Positions 9,029 through 17,728 of a stretch of DNA of 64,000 nt are shown here, one piece after another; the stretch's first letter is position 1, and every line of letters begins with the position of its first letter. The stretch is from contig NZ_QXIR01000006.1 in assembly GCF_003581585.1 (NCBI RefSeq), positions 1-64,000 on the forward strand, read 5' to 3'. Both the position numbers and the translations under genes were made by a program. The stretch is from Bacillus salacetis (lineage in GTDB: Bacteria; Bacillota; Bacilli; Bacillales; Bacillaceae_B). Under the pieces are notes generated by a model. That model did no database searches. It was not told the origin of the DNA and was given only the letters and a program-made list of their open reading frames with translations.

Positions 9029-9642
9029 TTAAATCCCTACAGGAATCACATCATCAATTGATACTTCCATCAACGGCTTGGCAATTCCGGTAAACTGCTT
9101 ATGACATTCCCATAAATCCATTAAATACCCCATCGGCATCAACCATACTACTTCCTCACTACGATTTAACTGAGCGGTGCCATAATAAATAAGTCGGATA
9201 AACAACTCCTCATCGCTTACCCGACTTCCACGTTTTTTGCTGGTTCACTCTGTATATGTCGTTTTGTGCCTTTCAGCATGCTGGCCATGATGGCATTTTT
9301 GTACTCTGCCAGTTCAAAGGGAGTTGTCAATAATTCAACTTCATCCTCTGCCAATAGCTCTTTCTTATCCTGTTTATTTTTCAAATTGTGAATTAAGATC
9401 GACTGATTTGCCAACAAGGTAATCAGCCAAACAATCTCATCCAGCGCCAGTTCAAAGTCCTTTGTGTTCATTAACTTAGCACCAAGGTTCTCAAGGCCAC
9501 CATAACGCTTTGCAATTTCCTTTGTCGCCTTGGTGGTCAAAATCAATTTATACTCCACATCTCCAATTTCAATCACAGCACTTCTTTCCTCAGCTGCAAA
9601 ATCAACATCTACAGTCGATGTCTCCACTTTTTCATTCACCAA
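9029..9642 (-). CDS. Tail assembly chaperone, -1 frameshift product (gpGT-like)
   Basis: The zero-frame product stops at 9217, but a -1 shift on the slippery heptamer at 9232-9238 opens a frame that runs to the TAA at 9029-9031, adding about 63 residues (RGSRVSDEELF..., ending DVIPVGI). The total would be about 204 residues. This is the G/GT arrangement known from lambda and many siphoviruses: the long form bridges the tape measure and tail tube protein during assembly. The slippery site is in the correct reading phase, the extension is protein-like, and it lies exactly between the major tail gene and the tape measure gene. Confidence 0.88.
9217..9642 (-). CDS. Tail assembly chaperone, zero-frame product (gpG-like)
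   Basis: 141-residue short form of the tail chaperone. It has the acidic/helical character of siphovirus tail chaperones, and a segment IEIGDVEYKLILTTKATKEI resembling the tail tube-associated N-terminal fold. It ends shortly after the A_AAA_AAC heptamer. The listed start is a TTG; a GTG three bases on (9639) is equally plausible because GGAGG and GAGG lie upstream. Together with the frameshifted product it makes the usual stoichiometric pair. Confidence 0.88.
   Translation of the reverse strand: MVNEKVETSTVDVDFAAEERSAVIEIGDVEYKLILTTKATKEIAKRYGGLENLGAKLMNTKDFELALDEIVWLITLLANQSILIHNLKNKQDKKELLAEDEVELLTTPFELAEYKNAIMASMLKGTKRHIQSEPAKNVEVG
9232..9238 (-). promoter_or_regulatory. Programmed -1 frameshift slippery site A_AAA_AAC
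   Basis: On the minus strand the codons GCA AAA AAC hold the heptamer A AAA AAC in the zero frame, the ideal X_XXY_YYZ form. Slipping back by one base gives CGT GGA AGT and an open frame to 9029. The zero-frame stop is 13 bases further on. Confidence 0.9.
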
Positions 9643-9658
9643 TGTACCTCATCCTCCT

Positions 9659-10540
9659 TTACGATACGGTTACTGTAGCCACATTCGTTTTAACATCACT
9701 AGCACCAACAGAGCTTAATACACAGTAGTAATAATAAGATCCTGCAAGTAAATCCGTTGGGATGTCAAAGCTGGCAGAAGTTTCACCATTAATGACCGTA
9801 CCACCTGTCGTGCTGTCGATTGTATTTTCATACCACTGATAAGTGACTGGGTAGCTTGTATTCGTGCTCGCAACCACTGATAAACTACCAGAAATGCTAC
9901 CTTCCACTACTTCTGTTAAATCAGCGGGCTGTGTGGTCACCGTAATCGTTGGGGTTACTGGTGAAAAGTCAGGCTCATATACAGAACTAAACCAATTCGT
10001 AATGGTCTCTTGGGCTACACCATTATCTCCTTCTGTGACTTCTGCCTTCCATGGATGTTTATTCTCACCATCTAGCTTATTTCGCCTAAACACCGTTCCT
10101 TCTATGGTGGGACTGCTAAACGTAATCGATTCACCTTTTGTCGTAAGGTTCGTTGTAGGAATACTAAAAATAACCCGATAAAGCCAAAAGTATCGATACT
10201 TTCCATTTGCTTTCTTGGCACGAAACCCAACTGCCACAGGGTTCCCACCATCTTCACTTCTTGAAACTACTACATTGTTGCTATCAATTTTACTTCCCGT
10301 TAAATCTTGTGCTGCAATGGAGCCGATATCATCAATTCCAAGGGTTAATGTTCCACTGTTAAATTCCTTTACAATTTCTGATGCTCCATCATCCGCATAA
10401 AGGATGGCTTCAATGAGCTCAACACTGAGTTCTGCGGTCATGGCTTTTGCTAGTATTTTGGGACTTTCATATGTTTCTATGCCATTTTCATCTTCATTAA
10501 TTTTGGCATAGAATAAACGGTCCAATCCGATGGTTGCCAT
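9659..10540 (-). CDS. Major tail tube protein with C-terminal Ig-like domain
   Basis: 293 residues forming the tail tube. The first 190 or so match the Firmicute phage major tail protein type (TIGLDRLFYAKI at the N-terminus, VGFRAKKANGKYRYFWLYR mid-protein). Residues about 195-293 form a separate bacterial/phage Ig-like domain (TQPADLTEVVEG, TYQWYENT, ATVTVS). Such domains decorate the outside of tails and are thought to bind carbohydrates weakly. It lies just upstream of the chaperone pair. Confidence 0.92.
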   Translation of the reverse strand: MATIGLDRLFYAKINEDENGIETYESPKILAKAMTAELSVELIEAILYADDGASEIVKEFNSGTLTLGIDDIGSIAAQDLTGSKIDSNNVVVSRSEDGGNPVAVGFRAKKANGKYRYFWLYRVIFSIPTTNLTTKGESITFSSPTIEGTVFRRNKLDGENKHPWKAEVTEGDNGVAQETITNWFSSVYEPDFSPVTPTITVTTQPADLTEVVEGSISGSLSVVASTNTSYPVTYQWYENTIDSTTGGTVINGETSASFDIPTDLLAGSYYYYCVLSSVGASDVKTNVATVTVS

Positions 10541-10885
10541 TTAACTTTCCTCCATTTCATATTCTTTCATAACATCAATGGCGTAATGATGGTATTTCGT
10601 ATCATCCTCAAACCCGATATATTGCCGGTCCGTAATGGTTATATCCGCTTTTAGCAGGATCTTTGTAAGCTGATTTTTAATTGGCTGGTAATTCTTTTTC
10701 GTAAATAGCGATAGCCGTGCTTCCTCTATAACAGAATGGGCTTGATTATCAGCAAAGAAGTCCAACCTATCTGACATCGGTGTAATGACGATATATTCAT
10801 TAGGTGGTTTCCCTGAGAATATACCTGTTTCAATGGGAATGCCGATAGGTTCAAGTAGGCTATGCAAGTCCTTTAATAGACTCAT
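10541..10885 (-). CDS. Tail terminator/minor tail protein
   Basis: 114-residue protein directly before the major tail gene, in the slot of the tail terminator (lambda gpU-like) that stops tube growth and joins tail to head. The N-terminus SLLKDLHSLLEPIGIPIETGIF and the YIVITPMSD strand fit that small alpha/beta family. Its start overlaps the upstream HK97-gp10-like stop by 4 bases. Assignment rests more on synteny than on a motif. Confidence 0.78.
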   Translation of the reverse strand: MSLLKDLHSLLEPIGIPIETGIFSGKPPNEYIVITPMSDRLDFFADNQAHSVIEEARLSLFTKKNYQPIKNQLTKILLKADITITDRQYIGFEDDTKYHHYAIDVMKEYEMEES

Positions 10886-11316
10886 AGTTTTTCAATCTCC
10901 TTATCCAATGCTCTCTCCATCGCATCCGCACAGGCTTTTCTGGTAGCGGACTTTGTAGGTTTTAACCAAGGTCTAGGAGGTTGGCCAGATTTCCCATACT
11001 CCAATACAGCTGCCTTCAAAGCATTTGAAACCCCTTTACTGTCCTTAGTTGTAGGAACGCCTACCCTCAAGTTCCAGTCACCTTTTGCATCTTGGACAGC
11101 CTTTGTCGTTTCAAGTGATGCTAATAATTCACCAGAAGATTGAGAAGGTTCTTTTGTTCCCTGCCCAATTCTGGCAGCTAGATTACTTTTTGCTTTCTGA
11201 ATAACTGGTTCCGCTCCCTTTTCTAATACTCTCGGAACAATGTCATCAAAGTGACTGTTTAATTTAGCGATTCTTTCTAGAAAGTCATCCGGCATTTTTA
11301 CTGCTGCTCTTGCCAT
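10882..11316 (-). CDS. HK97 gp10-like tail completion protein
   Basis: 144 residues. It shows the HK97-gp10 family pattern: an N-terminal helix, a central basic segment, and near the C-terminus the RPWLKPT motif followed by a helical tail. It takes part in completing the head-tail joint or the tail top. Four bases overlap the next gene, indicating translational coupling. Confidence 0.87.
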   Translation of the reverse strand: MARAAVKMPDDFLERIAKLNSHFDDIVPRVLEKGAEPVIQKAKSNLAARIGQGTKEPSQSSGELLASLETTKAVQDAKGDWNLRVGVPTTKDSKGVSNALKAAVLEYGKSGQPPRPWLKPTKSATRKACADAMERALDKEIEKL

Positions 11317-11320
11317 AACC

Positions 11321-11656
11321 TCACCCCTTTGATCCTGTTATTTTTTCAGCTAACACTACTACATACATGCCTCGCTCTTTAATATCCTCAACACTCAAAA
11401 TGTTGTATATTTCATCCTTACAGCCAATGAATAAACCTGTGGTTAGCTCGAATCCCCTAGGTTTTCTAAAACGAAAAAGGGAGCTAGCCTCAGAGAAACT
11501 AGCCCGATTTTTCCAAGCTTCACTCCCATGACGACTTTCTTTATAGGCCCTCATGGAAGTTAAAAGTTGTTCATCTTTCGTAACAAAACCCTCAGCATCT
11601 TTGTTGGATTCTTCTTTAAAAATATCAATCGTGACATTCATTTTTCCCAAACTCAT
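11321..11656 (-). CDS. Head closure (head-tail joining) protein
   Basis: 111-residue small beta-barrel-type head-tail adaptor (SPP1 gp16/HK97 gp9-like) that closes the connector after packaging. Support: the size, the MNVTIDIFKEE opening, the AWKNRASFSEA segment and the IYNILSVEDIKERGMYVVVLAE strands typical of the family, and its position between the connector and the gp10-like gene. Overlaps the preceding gene by 4 bases. Confidence 0.82.
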   Translation of the reverse strand: MSLGKMNVTIDIFKEESNKDAEGFVTKDEQLLTSMRAYKESRHGSEAWKNRASFSEASSLFRFRKPRGFELTTGLFIGCKDEIYNILSVEDIKERGMYVVVLAEKITGSKG

Positions 11657-11967
11657 ATGATCACGTCCTTATTAAGACGAAGCAGCATATTGACCACATT
11701 CCAGACCTGTTTACTCGCTTCTACATTGTCAGCAAAAAAGCCACCAGTACTACCATCCCGACTTTCATAAAAGTGAGACGATAGCATGATGACAGCTTGT
11801 TCAGTAGTTGGATGCATGGGATTTTCATTGTAAAAGCCCTCGGGTTTCTTTTGATAGCTTTCTGCATAGGAAACAGCGGCAGTGATGAATCCAGAAAGCA
11901 GTACATCGTCCTCATCATGGTTTAGAATAAGGTTTTGTTTTACCTTTGATAACAACTCATTCATCAC
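11653..11967 (-). CDS. Head-tail connector (HK97 gp6-like adaptor)
   Basis: 104-residue, mostly helical protein of the Phage_connect_1/gp6-like family, which forms a ring beneath the portal. The pattern LLSKVKQNLILNHDEDDVLLSGFITAAVSYAES and ..PTTEQAVIMLSSHFYESRD is characteristic. The ATG at 11964 is an alternative start with no practical difference. Confidence 0.88.
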   Translation of the reverse strand: MMNELLSKVKQNLILNHDEDDVLLSGFITAAVSYAESYQKKPEGFYNENPMHPTTEQAVIMLSSHFYESRDGSTGGFFADNVEASKQVWNVVNMLLRLNKDVII

Positions 11968-11982
11968 TGCTTCCTCCCTTTA

Positions 11983-12204
11983 TTATTCAGCATTCATCAG
12001 ACCAGCTGTTTTCAGTTTTGCTAACAGAGCGTTAAAATCGGTAACCAGGCTGGCAACATCTGCGGCTGTACTATCCGCTTGGCTAACGGCAGGCTTTGCC
12101 TCTGCGCCATTAAATAACAACTTACCGCCCTCAACAATATCTAGTGAACCGCCAATGATTGTCTTTTCCCCGCCTTGTTCGGTATAGTTCTTAACATTAC
12201 TCAT
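11983..12204 (-). CDS. Head fiber-like small protein
   Basis: 73-residue protein directly after the major capsid gene. The order YTEQGGEKTIIGGSLDI, a short Ala-rich linker, then a C-terminal helix (DVASLVTDFNALLAKLKTAGL) resembles the small 'head fiber' proteins found in Bacillus prophages. Probably decorates the capsid; the assignment is from pattern and position. Confidence 0.7.
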   Translation of the reverse strand: MSNVKNYTEQGGEKTIIGGSLDIVEGGKLLFNGAEAKPAVSQADSTAADVASLVTDFNALLAKLKTAGLMNAE

Positions 12205-12214
12205 CCACTATCAC

Positions 12215-13408
12215 CTACGCTTTCTGTTGAAGCACTTTGATTGCTTCAGGAAGAATTAACTTTCCATCCACTCGTTGTGTTGCCTTAAAACCAACTTGGC
12301 CTGTTGCCGCATACAGTTCATTTAATCGCTGGAAAGAACGGCCCTGGCGATCAGCAACCCAATAGTATCCGAAATCACCAAAAGCAATCGTCTTAGCCCC
12401 AGCTTCAACCGTTGGTACATAGGCAGAGGTTTTAACTGGACGATTCAGGATTGTATCAGGTTGCCCCGCTTGGATCGAAGGCTGCCATAGGTACTGGCCA
12501 TTCCCATCTTTCAACTTTCGCATCAATTTAACAGTCGCATCATTCATAACAAAAATGGCCTTTTTGCGATAAGGTGATTTTAAGGAATAGAATAGGTCCA
12601 TAATCTCATCCACTGAAACAGCGGTTGCTGAAGTTCCAGTCACGCCAAGTTCTGCTCCACCAGTGGCATTAAAAATGCCAGTCGGTTTTCCGGTGCCATC
12701 TCCAACAAAGAAAGCTTCTTCTTCTTTGGCACCAATCCGTCTCGCAAATTCTTTTGCAATATAAGCTTCAAGATTAAACACACTATCATTTAAAAGTTCC
12801 TCGGACACCTTAATCATGGTGGCTAATTTATAAGCTCCAATTGAAACTTGTCCAAAGCTATCATCTGATTCAGGAATCAATCCTTCTTCATCTACCCATG
12901 AAGCGGTTCCTTTTGAAGCAACCACCGGGATTTTACGATCTCCTGAGGAAGTCGTAATGACCTTGGCTAATGACCGGAAGATATTTTCCTCTTCCAACGA
13001 TTCAATGAGAGTTCTTTCAAACTCATCTGGAGCAAGATAACCACCCTCAGAGTCGGTTCCAATCTTTAAGGCATTCTGTACTTCATAATTACTTTTATTT
13101 CTCATCGATTTCCAGAACGCTTCCTTGTATTCATTGGTTGCTCGGCCTGTTTTCTGCCCTTCAACACCCGTTGGCTTTGAAGTAATCGGCTGATTAATCG
13201 GTTTGGAAAGTTCTAAATCAATTGCTTGCTGTCTTTCCAATCGGTCAATTTCCTTCCCGAGATTGACAACTTCTGCCTCCATCTTTTCATAGGTAGAAGT
13301 AGCCTCGGCAGAAAGGATCCCATCTTCTCCACGTTTTGAATCAAGAAATGCCTTTGTTTGTTCCCATGCTTTTGCTCGCTTTTCACGCAGTTCTAATACT
13401 TTACTCAT
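12215..13408 (-). CDS. Major capsid protein (HK97 fold)
   Basis: 397-residue capsid subunit. The first 95 or so residues are a charged helical coiled coil (delta/scaffold domain) expected to be removed by the prohead protease. The rest shows the HK97-type sequence: KIGTDSEGGYLAPDEFERTL, the GDGTGKPTGIF loop and the YYWVADRQG segment near the C-terminus. It follows the protease gene, as in other HK97-like modules. Confidence 0.96.
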   Translation of the reverse strand: MSKVLELREKRAKAWEQTKAFLDSKRGEDGILSAEATSTYEKMEAEVVNLGKEIDRLERQQAIDLELSKPINQPITSKPTGVEGQKTGRATNEYKEAFWKSMRNKSNYEVQNALKIGTDSEGGYLAPDEFERTLIESLEEENIFRSLAKVITTSSGDRKIPVVASKGTASWVDEEGLIPESDDSFGQVSIGAYKLATMIKVSEELLNDSVFNLEAYIAKEFARRIGAKEEEAFFVGDGTGKPTGIFNATGGAELGVTGTSATAVSVDEIMDLFYSLKSPYRKKAIFVMNDATVKLMRKLKDGNGQYLWQPSIQAGQPDTILNRPVKTSAYVPTVEAGAKTIAFGDFGYYWVADRQGRSFQRLNELYAATGQVGFKATQRVDGKLILPEAIKVLQQKA

Positions 13409-13421
13409 CCAAATCTCCTCC

Positions 13422-14102
13422 TTAAAATTTTAAGAGGTCTAGCCTCTTGTCTAATACGGTGATATCAGTTCCTGTTTTCTTCTGTGGCAGTTTGTGTAAA
13501 AACGAATTCACAACCGCCATCTTGTTATAAATAACCCCTTCATCCGATGAGTCTTGATTACTTTCTTCTTGGAACATAATCGCATCTGCAAAACCAAGCT
13601 CCACCGCCTTTTTGGAATTAAACCAACTTTCATCATCCATCATGTGCGAGAGCTTGGTCCTTGAAAGACCTGTCTTCAGTTCGTAAGCATTGATAATGCT
13701 CTCTTTTACCTCACTCAGCATCTGGATTGCTTTTTTCATTTCAGCTGTATCTCCAAATGCGATGGTCATCGGATTATGAATCATCATCATCGAAACTGGA
13801 GACATGTGGACTTCGCCACCTGCCATTGCAATAACAGAGGCAGCACTAGCGGCAATTCCGTCAATCTTCACGGTCACATCCCCTTTGTAATCCATGAGCA
13901 TGTTGTAAATTTGACTTGCTGCAAAAACGTCGCCACCTGGTGAGTTAATCCAGACGGTGATATTCCCACCATCATTGTTTAGCTCTGATTTAAACTGTTT
14001 CGGTGTTACTTCATCGCCAAACCATGATTCTTCAGCAATGACGCCATCCAGGTGGAGTGTCCTGCCGTCTTCATTCTTGACCCAATTCCAAAACTTCTTC
14101 AT
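13422..14102 (-). CDS. ClpP-like prohead protease
   Basis: 226-residue serine protease that matures the capsid. ClpP fold with the catalytic Ser in GIAASAASVIAMAG (about residue 87) and His in MMMIHNP (about 112), and the GGDVFAASQIYNML segment ahead of them. It lies between portal and capsid, as in many Firmicute phages where a ClpP homologue takes the place of the U35-type protease. It lacks an ATPase partner here, which is normal for the phage form. Confidence 0.94.
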   Translation of the reverse strand: MKKFWNWVKNEDGRTLHLDGVIAEESWFGDEVTPKQFKSELNNDGGNITVWINSPGGDVFAASQIYNMLMDYKGDVTVKIDGIAASAASVIAMAGGEVHMSPVSMMMIHNPMTIAFGDTAEMKKAIQMLSEVKESIINAYELKTGLSRTKLSHMMDDESWFNSKKAVELGFADAIMFQEESNQDSSDEGVIYNKMAVVNSFLHKLPQKKTGTDITVLDKRLDLLKF

Positions 14103-14105
14103 GGC

Positions 14106-15329
14106 TTATCCCTCCTCATATTTTTCTGTCCATGCTCCGGCTTTTGACATATCAACAAAATTCCCGTTCACTAAATATTTCGATCCACCCTGCTCTTCAG
14201 GGATTAAGTTCATCTCTTCTAGTTCTCGGATGTCATTCGCCGACATCACTCCGTTTTGTCGCATGATTTGATAGAATTGAGCCCTTGACCCCGCATCTCC
14301 TCGGAGCCTTCCATTTAGATTAAATTTGATAAAGTACTCTTTCTTATCCGTTTCACTTAGTAACGCCTTTTTCATGGACTGTTCGATTCTCGTCACCCAA
14401 GGCATGATCGTGTTATCTATGAAACTAATAGACTGGTGTTCAATATTACTGAAAGTCGCTTTATCCAAATTGGCTACAAGGTGAGGTGGTACTCGAAAGA
14501 TTCTACAAATCTCTTCCGTCTGAAATTTTCTCGTTTCAAGGAATTGTGCTTGTTCTGGTGGAATGCCGATGCTTTGAAATTTCATCCCTTCCTCAAGAAC
14601 TGCAATCCGATGTGCATTGCTACTTCCTTGGTAAACCGCATTCCAGCTTTCTCGGATTTTTGAAGGATCCTTAACAACTCCCGGATGCTCCAAAACACCA
14701 CCGGGGTTTGCTCCATTTGCGAAGAACTTTGCTCCATACTCTTCTGTTGCTAGGGCCATTCCAATCGCATTTTTAGCCATAGCAATCGGTGAATATCCAA
14801 CAAGCCCGTCAAACCCAAGGCCAGGAATATGAAGCACTTCTTCCCTTCGAAGGATGACCGAACCCGTGTCTTTCCGATATTCATAGAAAAGTTCCCCGGT
14901 AGAAGTTCTGTCCACTACCATCCTGTCTGGAAGTAAAGGATAAAGGGAAAGTACATTGCCCCTGCCATCTCGAATGATCTGTGCATAGGCATTTCCCCAT
15001 AATAAAAGATGACTCATCAGTGTTTCTCTAAACACGAACGAAGTCATCTCGGCATTCGGCTCGTCATGGAGCTTGTAATATAAACTGTTCTCTACTGCTT
15101 TTTCCTTCCCATTGTCAGTGTATCTGTATAGATGAAGTGGGAGACTAGCGATGGTTTCTGCTAGAATCCTCACACAAGCATAAACCGCAGTGGTCTGCAT
15201 CGCTGTTCTTTCATTGACTGTTTTCCCACTTGTTGTACCACCAAAGAAGAAGCTGTAAGTACTCCCTAGAAAAGTGTTTTTTGGACCATCTCTTGATTGA
15301 AAAAGCCTTGATATAAGTGGTATTTTCAT
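14106..15329 (-). CDS. Portal protein (HK97 type)
   Basis: 407-residue portal, the dodecameric ring through which DNA enters and leaves the head. Support: TAVYACVRILAETIASLPLHLY near the N-terminus, the WGNAYAQIIRDGRG segment, and the conserved FRVPPHLV and FSNIEHQSISF segments. It sits between terminase and protease. The stop is 3 bases before the protease start. Confidence 0.95.
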   Translation of the reverse strand: MKIPLISRLFQSRDGPKNTFLGSTYSFFFGGTTSGKTVNERTAMQTTAVYACVRILAETIASLPLHLYRYTDNGKEKAVENSLYYKLHDEPNAEMTSFVFRETLMSHLLLWGNAYAQIIRDGRGNVLSLYPLLPDRMVVDRTSTGELFYEYRKDTGSVILRREEVLHIPGLGFDGLVGYSPIAMAKNAIGMALATEEYGAKFFANGANPGGVLEHPGVVKDPSKIRESWNAVYQGSSNAHRIAVLEEGMKFQSIGIPPEQAQFLETRKFQTEEICRIFRVPPHLVANLDKATFSNIEHQSISFIDNTIMPWVTRIEQSMKKALLSETDKKEYFIKFNLNGRLRGDAGSRAQFYQIMRQNGVMSANDIRELEEMNLIPEEQGGSKYLVNGNFVDMSKAGAWTEKYEEG

Positions 15330-15356
15330 TCACAAACCTCCTCGAATGGTAGCATT

Positions 15357-16901
15357 TTATAAGATTAATATCCCTCGACCATCATAAACACTTTCTCTAT
15401 TTTCATTCCGAATTGCCCGATCCAGTGCCATAATCAATGCAACAGCACCATCAATACGTTCTGTACTTTTCTCTTTATCAGGCTTTATGTTTCCTGCGGG
15501 GTCGGTTTTGACAAAGATGTTATCCATCATCCATCTTAAAACTGGATTTCCACCGTGAACGATTCTTTTCTCAAGGGTTATCTTCATCAATTCTTTTGAT
15601 GCTGGTGACATATCTTTATACCCTTGTCCAAACGGAACAACAGTAAAGCCCATGCCTTCAAGATTCTGAACCATCTGCACAGCGCCCCATCTATCAAAGG
15701 CAATTTCTTTAATGTTGTACTTCATTCCTAGTTCTTCAATGAAAGCCTCAATGAATCCGTAATGAACAACATTTCCTTCTGTCGTTTTGATATATCCTTG
15801 CTGTTCCCAAATGTCATAAGGGACATGGTCACGCCTTACCCTTACTTTCAAGTTTTCATCTGGTATCCAGAAGTAAGGAAGGACAATGAATTTCTCATCA
15901 TCTGTCCTTGGTGGAAAAACCAATACAAATGCGGTAATATCGGTTGTGCTCGAAAGATCCAGCCCAGCAAAACACTCTCTTCCAAGAAGGCTGTCGAAAT
16001 CAACAGGATCATCACAAGCATCCCATTTCTCCATTTGCATCCAACGGGTCGATTGTTTCACCCATTGATTCAGTCTCAGCTGTCTGAATATGTTTTCTTC
16101 CGCTGGATTTTCCTTTGCACTAATAAACGCATTTCTTACTTTCTCTATATCAATGGTATGGTCCAATGATGGATTGGCCTTATACCAGTTCTTTTCATTA
16201 GTCCAATCATCGTTGTCTTTGATACCGTAAATAACTGGATAAAAAGTAGGATCAATCTTTCTTCCCTCAATGATGTCTACCGCTTTTTGATGGACTTCAT
16301 AACAAATAGAATTTCGATCAGTACCTGCAGTAGTGATTAAAAAGAACAACGGCTGAAGTCGAGCATCCCCAGAACCTTTTGTCATAACATCAAACAACTC
16401 TCGGTTTGGCTGAGCATGTAATTCATCAAAGACAACCGAGTGAACATTAAGACCATGTTTGGTATAGGCTTCTGCCGATAAAACCTGATAAAAACTATTG
16501 GTAGGTTTATAAACTAGCCGTTTCATTGACATAACAGGCTTGAATCTTTTCCTAAGAGCTGGCGACTGGTCCACCATTTCTACTGCAACGTCAAAAACAA
16601 TCGAGGCCTGTTGCCTGTCAGAAGCACAACCATAAACTTCTGCTCCCCACTCATTGTCAGCACAAGTCATCAATAAAGCTACGGCAGCGGCAATTTCACT
16701 CTTTCCATTTTTCTTTGGAATCTCAATATAAGCTGTATTATATTGCCGATAGCCATTTTCTTTGACCGTACCAAATACGTCCCTGATAATTTTGTCCTGC
16801 CAAGGTAGAAGGTCAAAAGGAACCCCACGCCACTGACCTTTCGTATGTTTTAAGCAGTTGATAAAGTTAACGGCATGCTTTGCCTTTTCCTCGTCATACA
16901 C
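15357..16901 (-). CDS. Terminase large subunit
   Basis: Packaging ATPase/nuclease of about 514 residues. The Walker-A-like EIPKKNGKS and Walker-B-like SVVFDELHAQ mark the motor domain; later acidic residues (FAGLDLSSTTDI, AFDRWGA, ERIDGAVALIMA) match the RNase H-like nuclease of the Terminase_1 family. The GTG at 16901 is preferred: AAGGTGG lies 8 bases upstream and the GTG overlaps the small-subunit stop (GTGTATGA). The frame stays open to 16970, so a longer start is possible but less likely. Confidence 0.94.
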   Translation of the reverse strand: MYDEEKAKHAVNFINCLKHTKGQWRGVPFDLLPWQDKIIRDVFGTVKENGYRQYNTAYIEIPKKNGKSEIAAAVALLMTCADNEWGAEVYGCASDRQQASIVFDVAVEMVDQSPALRKRFKPVMSMKRLVYKPTNSFYQVLSAEAYTKHGLNVHSVVFDELHAQPNRELFDVMTKGSGDARLQPLFFLITTAGTDRNSICYEVHQKAVDIIEGRKIDPTFYPVIYGIKDNDDWTNEKNWYKANPSLDHTIDIEKVRNAFISAKENPAEENIFRQLRLNQWVKQSTRWMQMEKWDACDDPVDFDSLLGRECFAGLDLSSTTDITAFVLVFPPRTDDEKFIVLPYFWIPDENLKVRVRRDHVPYDIWEQQGYIKTTEGNVVHYGFIEAFIEELGMKYNIKEIAFDRWGAVQMVQNLEGMGFTVVPFGQGYKDMSPASKELMKITLEKRIVHGGNPVLRWMMDNIFVKTDPAGNIKPDKEKSTERIDGAVALIMALDRAIRNENRESVYDGRGILIL

Positions 16902-17376
16902 CCTTACCACCACCTTGAAAGAGCATAAATTCCATTGGGTCTTCTGCATCGCTTGGTTTATCCGCCACAATTCTAGTACGTGATGAAGGAGTTAATCCAA
17001 ACTGCTCACAGAACCTATTCATGATTTTTAAATAGCTCTGGGCAATGGAAACCTGCGGCACCTGTTGCCAATATCCTGAAGGGGTTTTGACAATGGTTCC
17101 ATGCTTGGTGATAAACTCTTCTGCCTCTTTCCACCTTGCATAAGCTTGACAATATCCCGCAAAGGCAGCCATATCCACTTCAGTCAGGATCCCTAATTGC
17201 TCTAGTTGTTTGACCATTCTTCGCCACTCTTTCTTGGCTTCTGGTTCCAGCCAAGATGGGCATCTTGGTGCTTTCTTTTCAGGTTTCGGTTCTTTCTGAT
17301 TCAGGTCACGCTTCCCTGGGTTGCCTTCTAATGCTTTCAGTGCAGTAGGCTTTGGTTTCCTTCCACGTTGAGCCAC
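16894..17376 (-). CDS. Terminase small subunit (P27 family)
   Basis: About 160 residues; recognises the packaging site and guides the large subunit. The N-terminal GRKPKPTALKALEGNPGKR and the helical body with QVSIAQSYLKIMNRFCEQFGLTPSSR are diagnostic of the P27/Terminase_4 family, usual in cos-type siphoviruses. The GTG at 17376 is chosen because AGGAGG is 8 bases upstream; the earlier in-frame GTG lies inside that ribosome binding site. An HNH gene and a possible cos region lie 4 kb upstream. Confidence 0.92.
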   Translation of the reverse strand: MAQRGRKPKPTALKALEGNPGKRDLNQKEPKPEKKAPRCPSWLEPEAKKEWRRMVKQLEQLGILTEVDMAAFAGYCQAYARWKEAEEFITKHGTIVKTPSGYWQQVPQVSIAQSYLKIMNRFCEQFGLTPSSRTRIVADKPSDAEDPMEFMLFQGGGKGV

Positions 17377-17449
17377 AGGCGCCACCTCCTTTCAAATTTG
17401 TCATAAGAAAAGAGCCTACCTCCTGATAGACTCCGATTGATACATCCCC

Positions 17450-17665
17450 TTATTTCTTCCATACTTCCACCTTGAATTCTCCTTCAAAAGCCATCCAGCG
17501 TACTTCTCCATCTTCAAGTTGTAGGACTAGCATTCCCGGCAAAAGATACATTTCATTTTCTTGATATCCCGCTGCTTTTAAATCCCGCTTTTGCTGAAGT
17601 AAAAGTTCCATCCCTTTCACTGCATCAACGTTCCCTTGCAACATCTGAACCATATCTCTGGTCAT
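17450..17665 (-). CDS. Small phage protein of unknown function
   Basis: 71 residues, first gene after a promoter-like element and upstream of the terminase genes. AGGGAGG lies 8 bases before its ATG. It has an amphipathic N-terminal half and a beta-rich C-terminal half (MYLLPGMLVLQLEDGEVRWMAFEG). I do not recognise a family. The shared promoter motif suggests that it opens the packaging/structural transcript. Confidence 0.75.
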   Translation of the reverse strand: MTRDMVQMLQGNVDAVKGMELLLQQKRDLKAAGYQENEMYLLPGMLVLQLEDGEVRWMAFEGEFKVEVWKK

Positions 17666-17696
17666 TCAAACAACCTCCCTGTGTTTTTGTATGTCT

Positions 17697-17728
17697 ATAC
17701 ATCACTCTAAACACAGGGATTATCAAGT
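17697..17728 (-). promoter_or_regulatory. Promoter-like element, copy 2 of 3
   Basis: On the minus strand ACTTGATAAT, then 12 bases, then AGAGTGATGTAT. The CCTGTGTTTAGAGTGAT core is almost identical to the copy at 18948-18980. It lies 32 bases upstream of the 71-residue gene and so is well placed to start the terminase/structural transcript. Confidence 0.65.
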
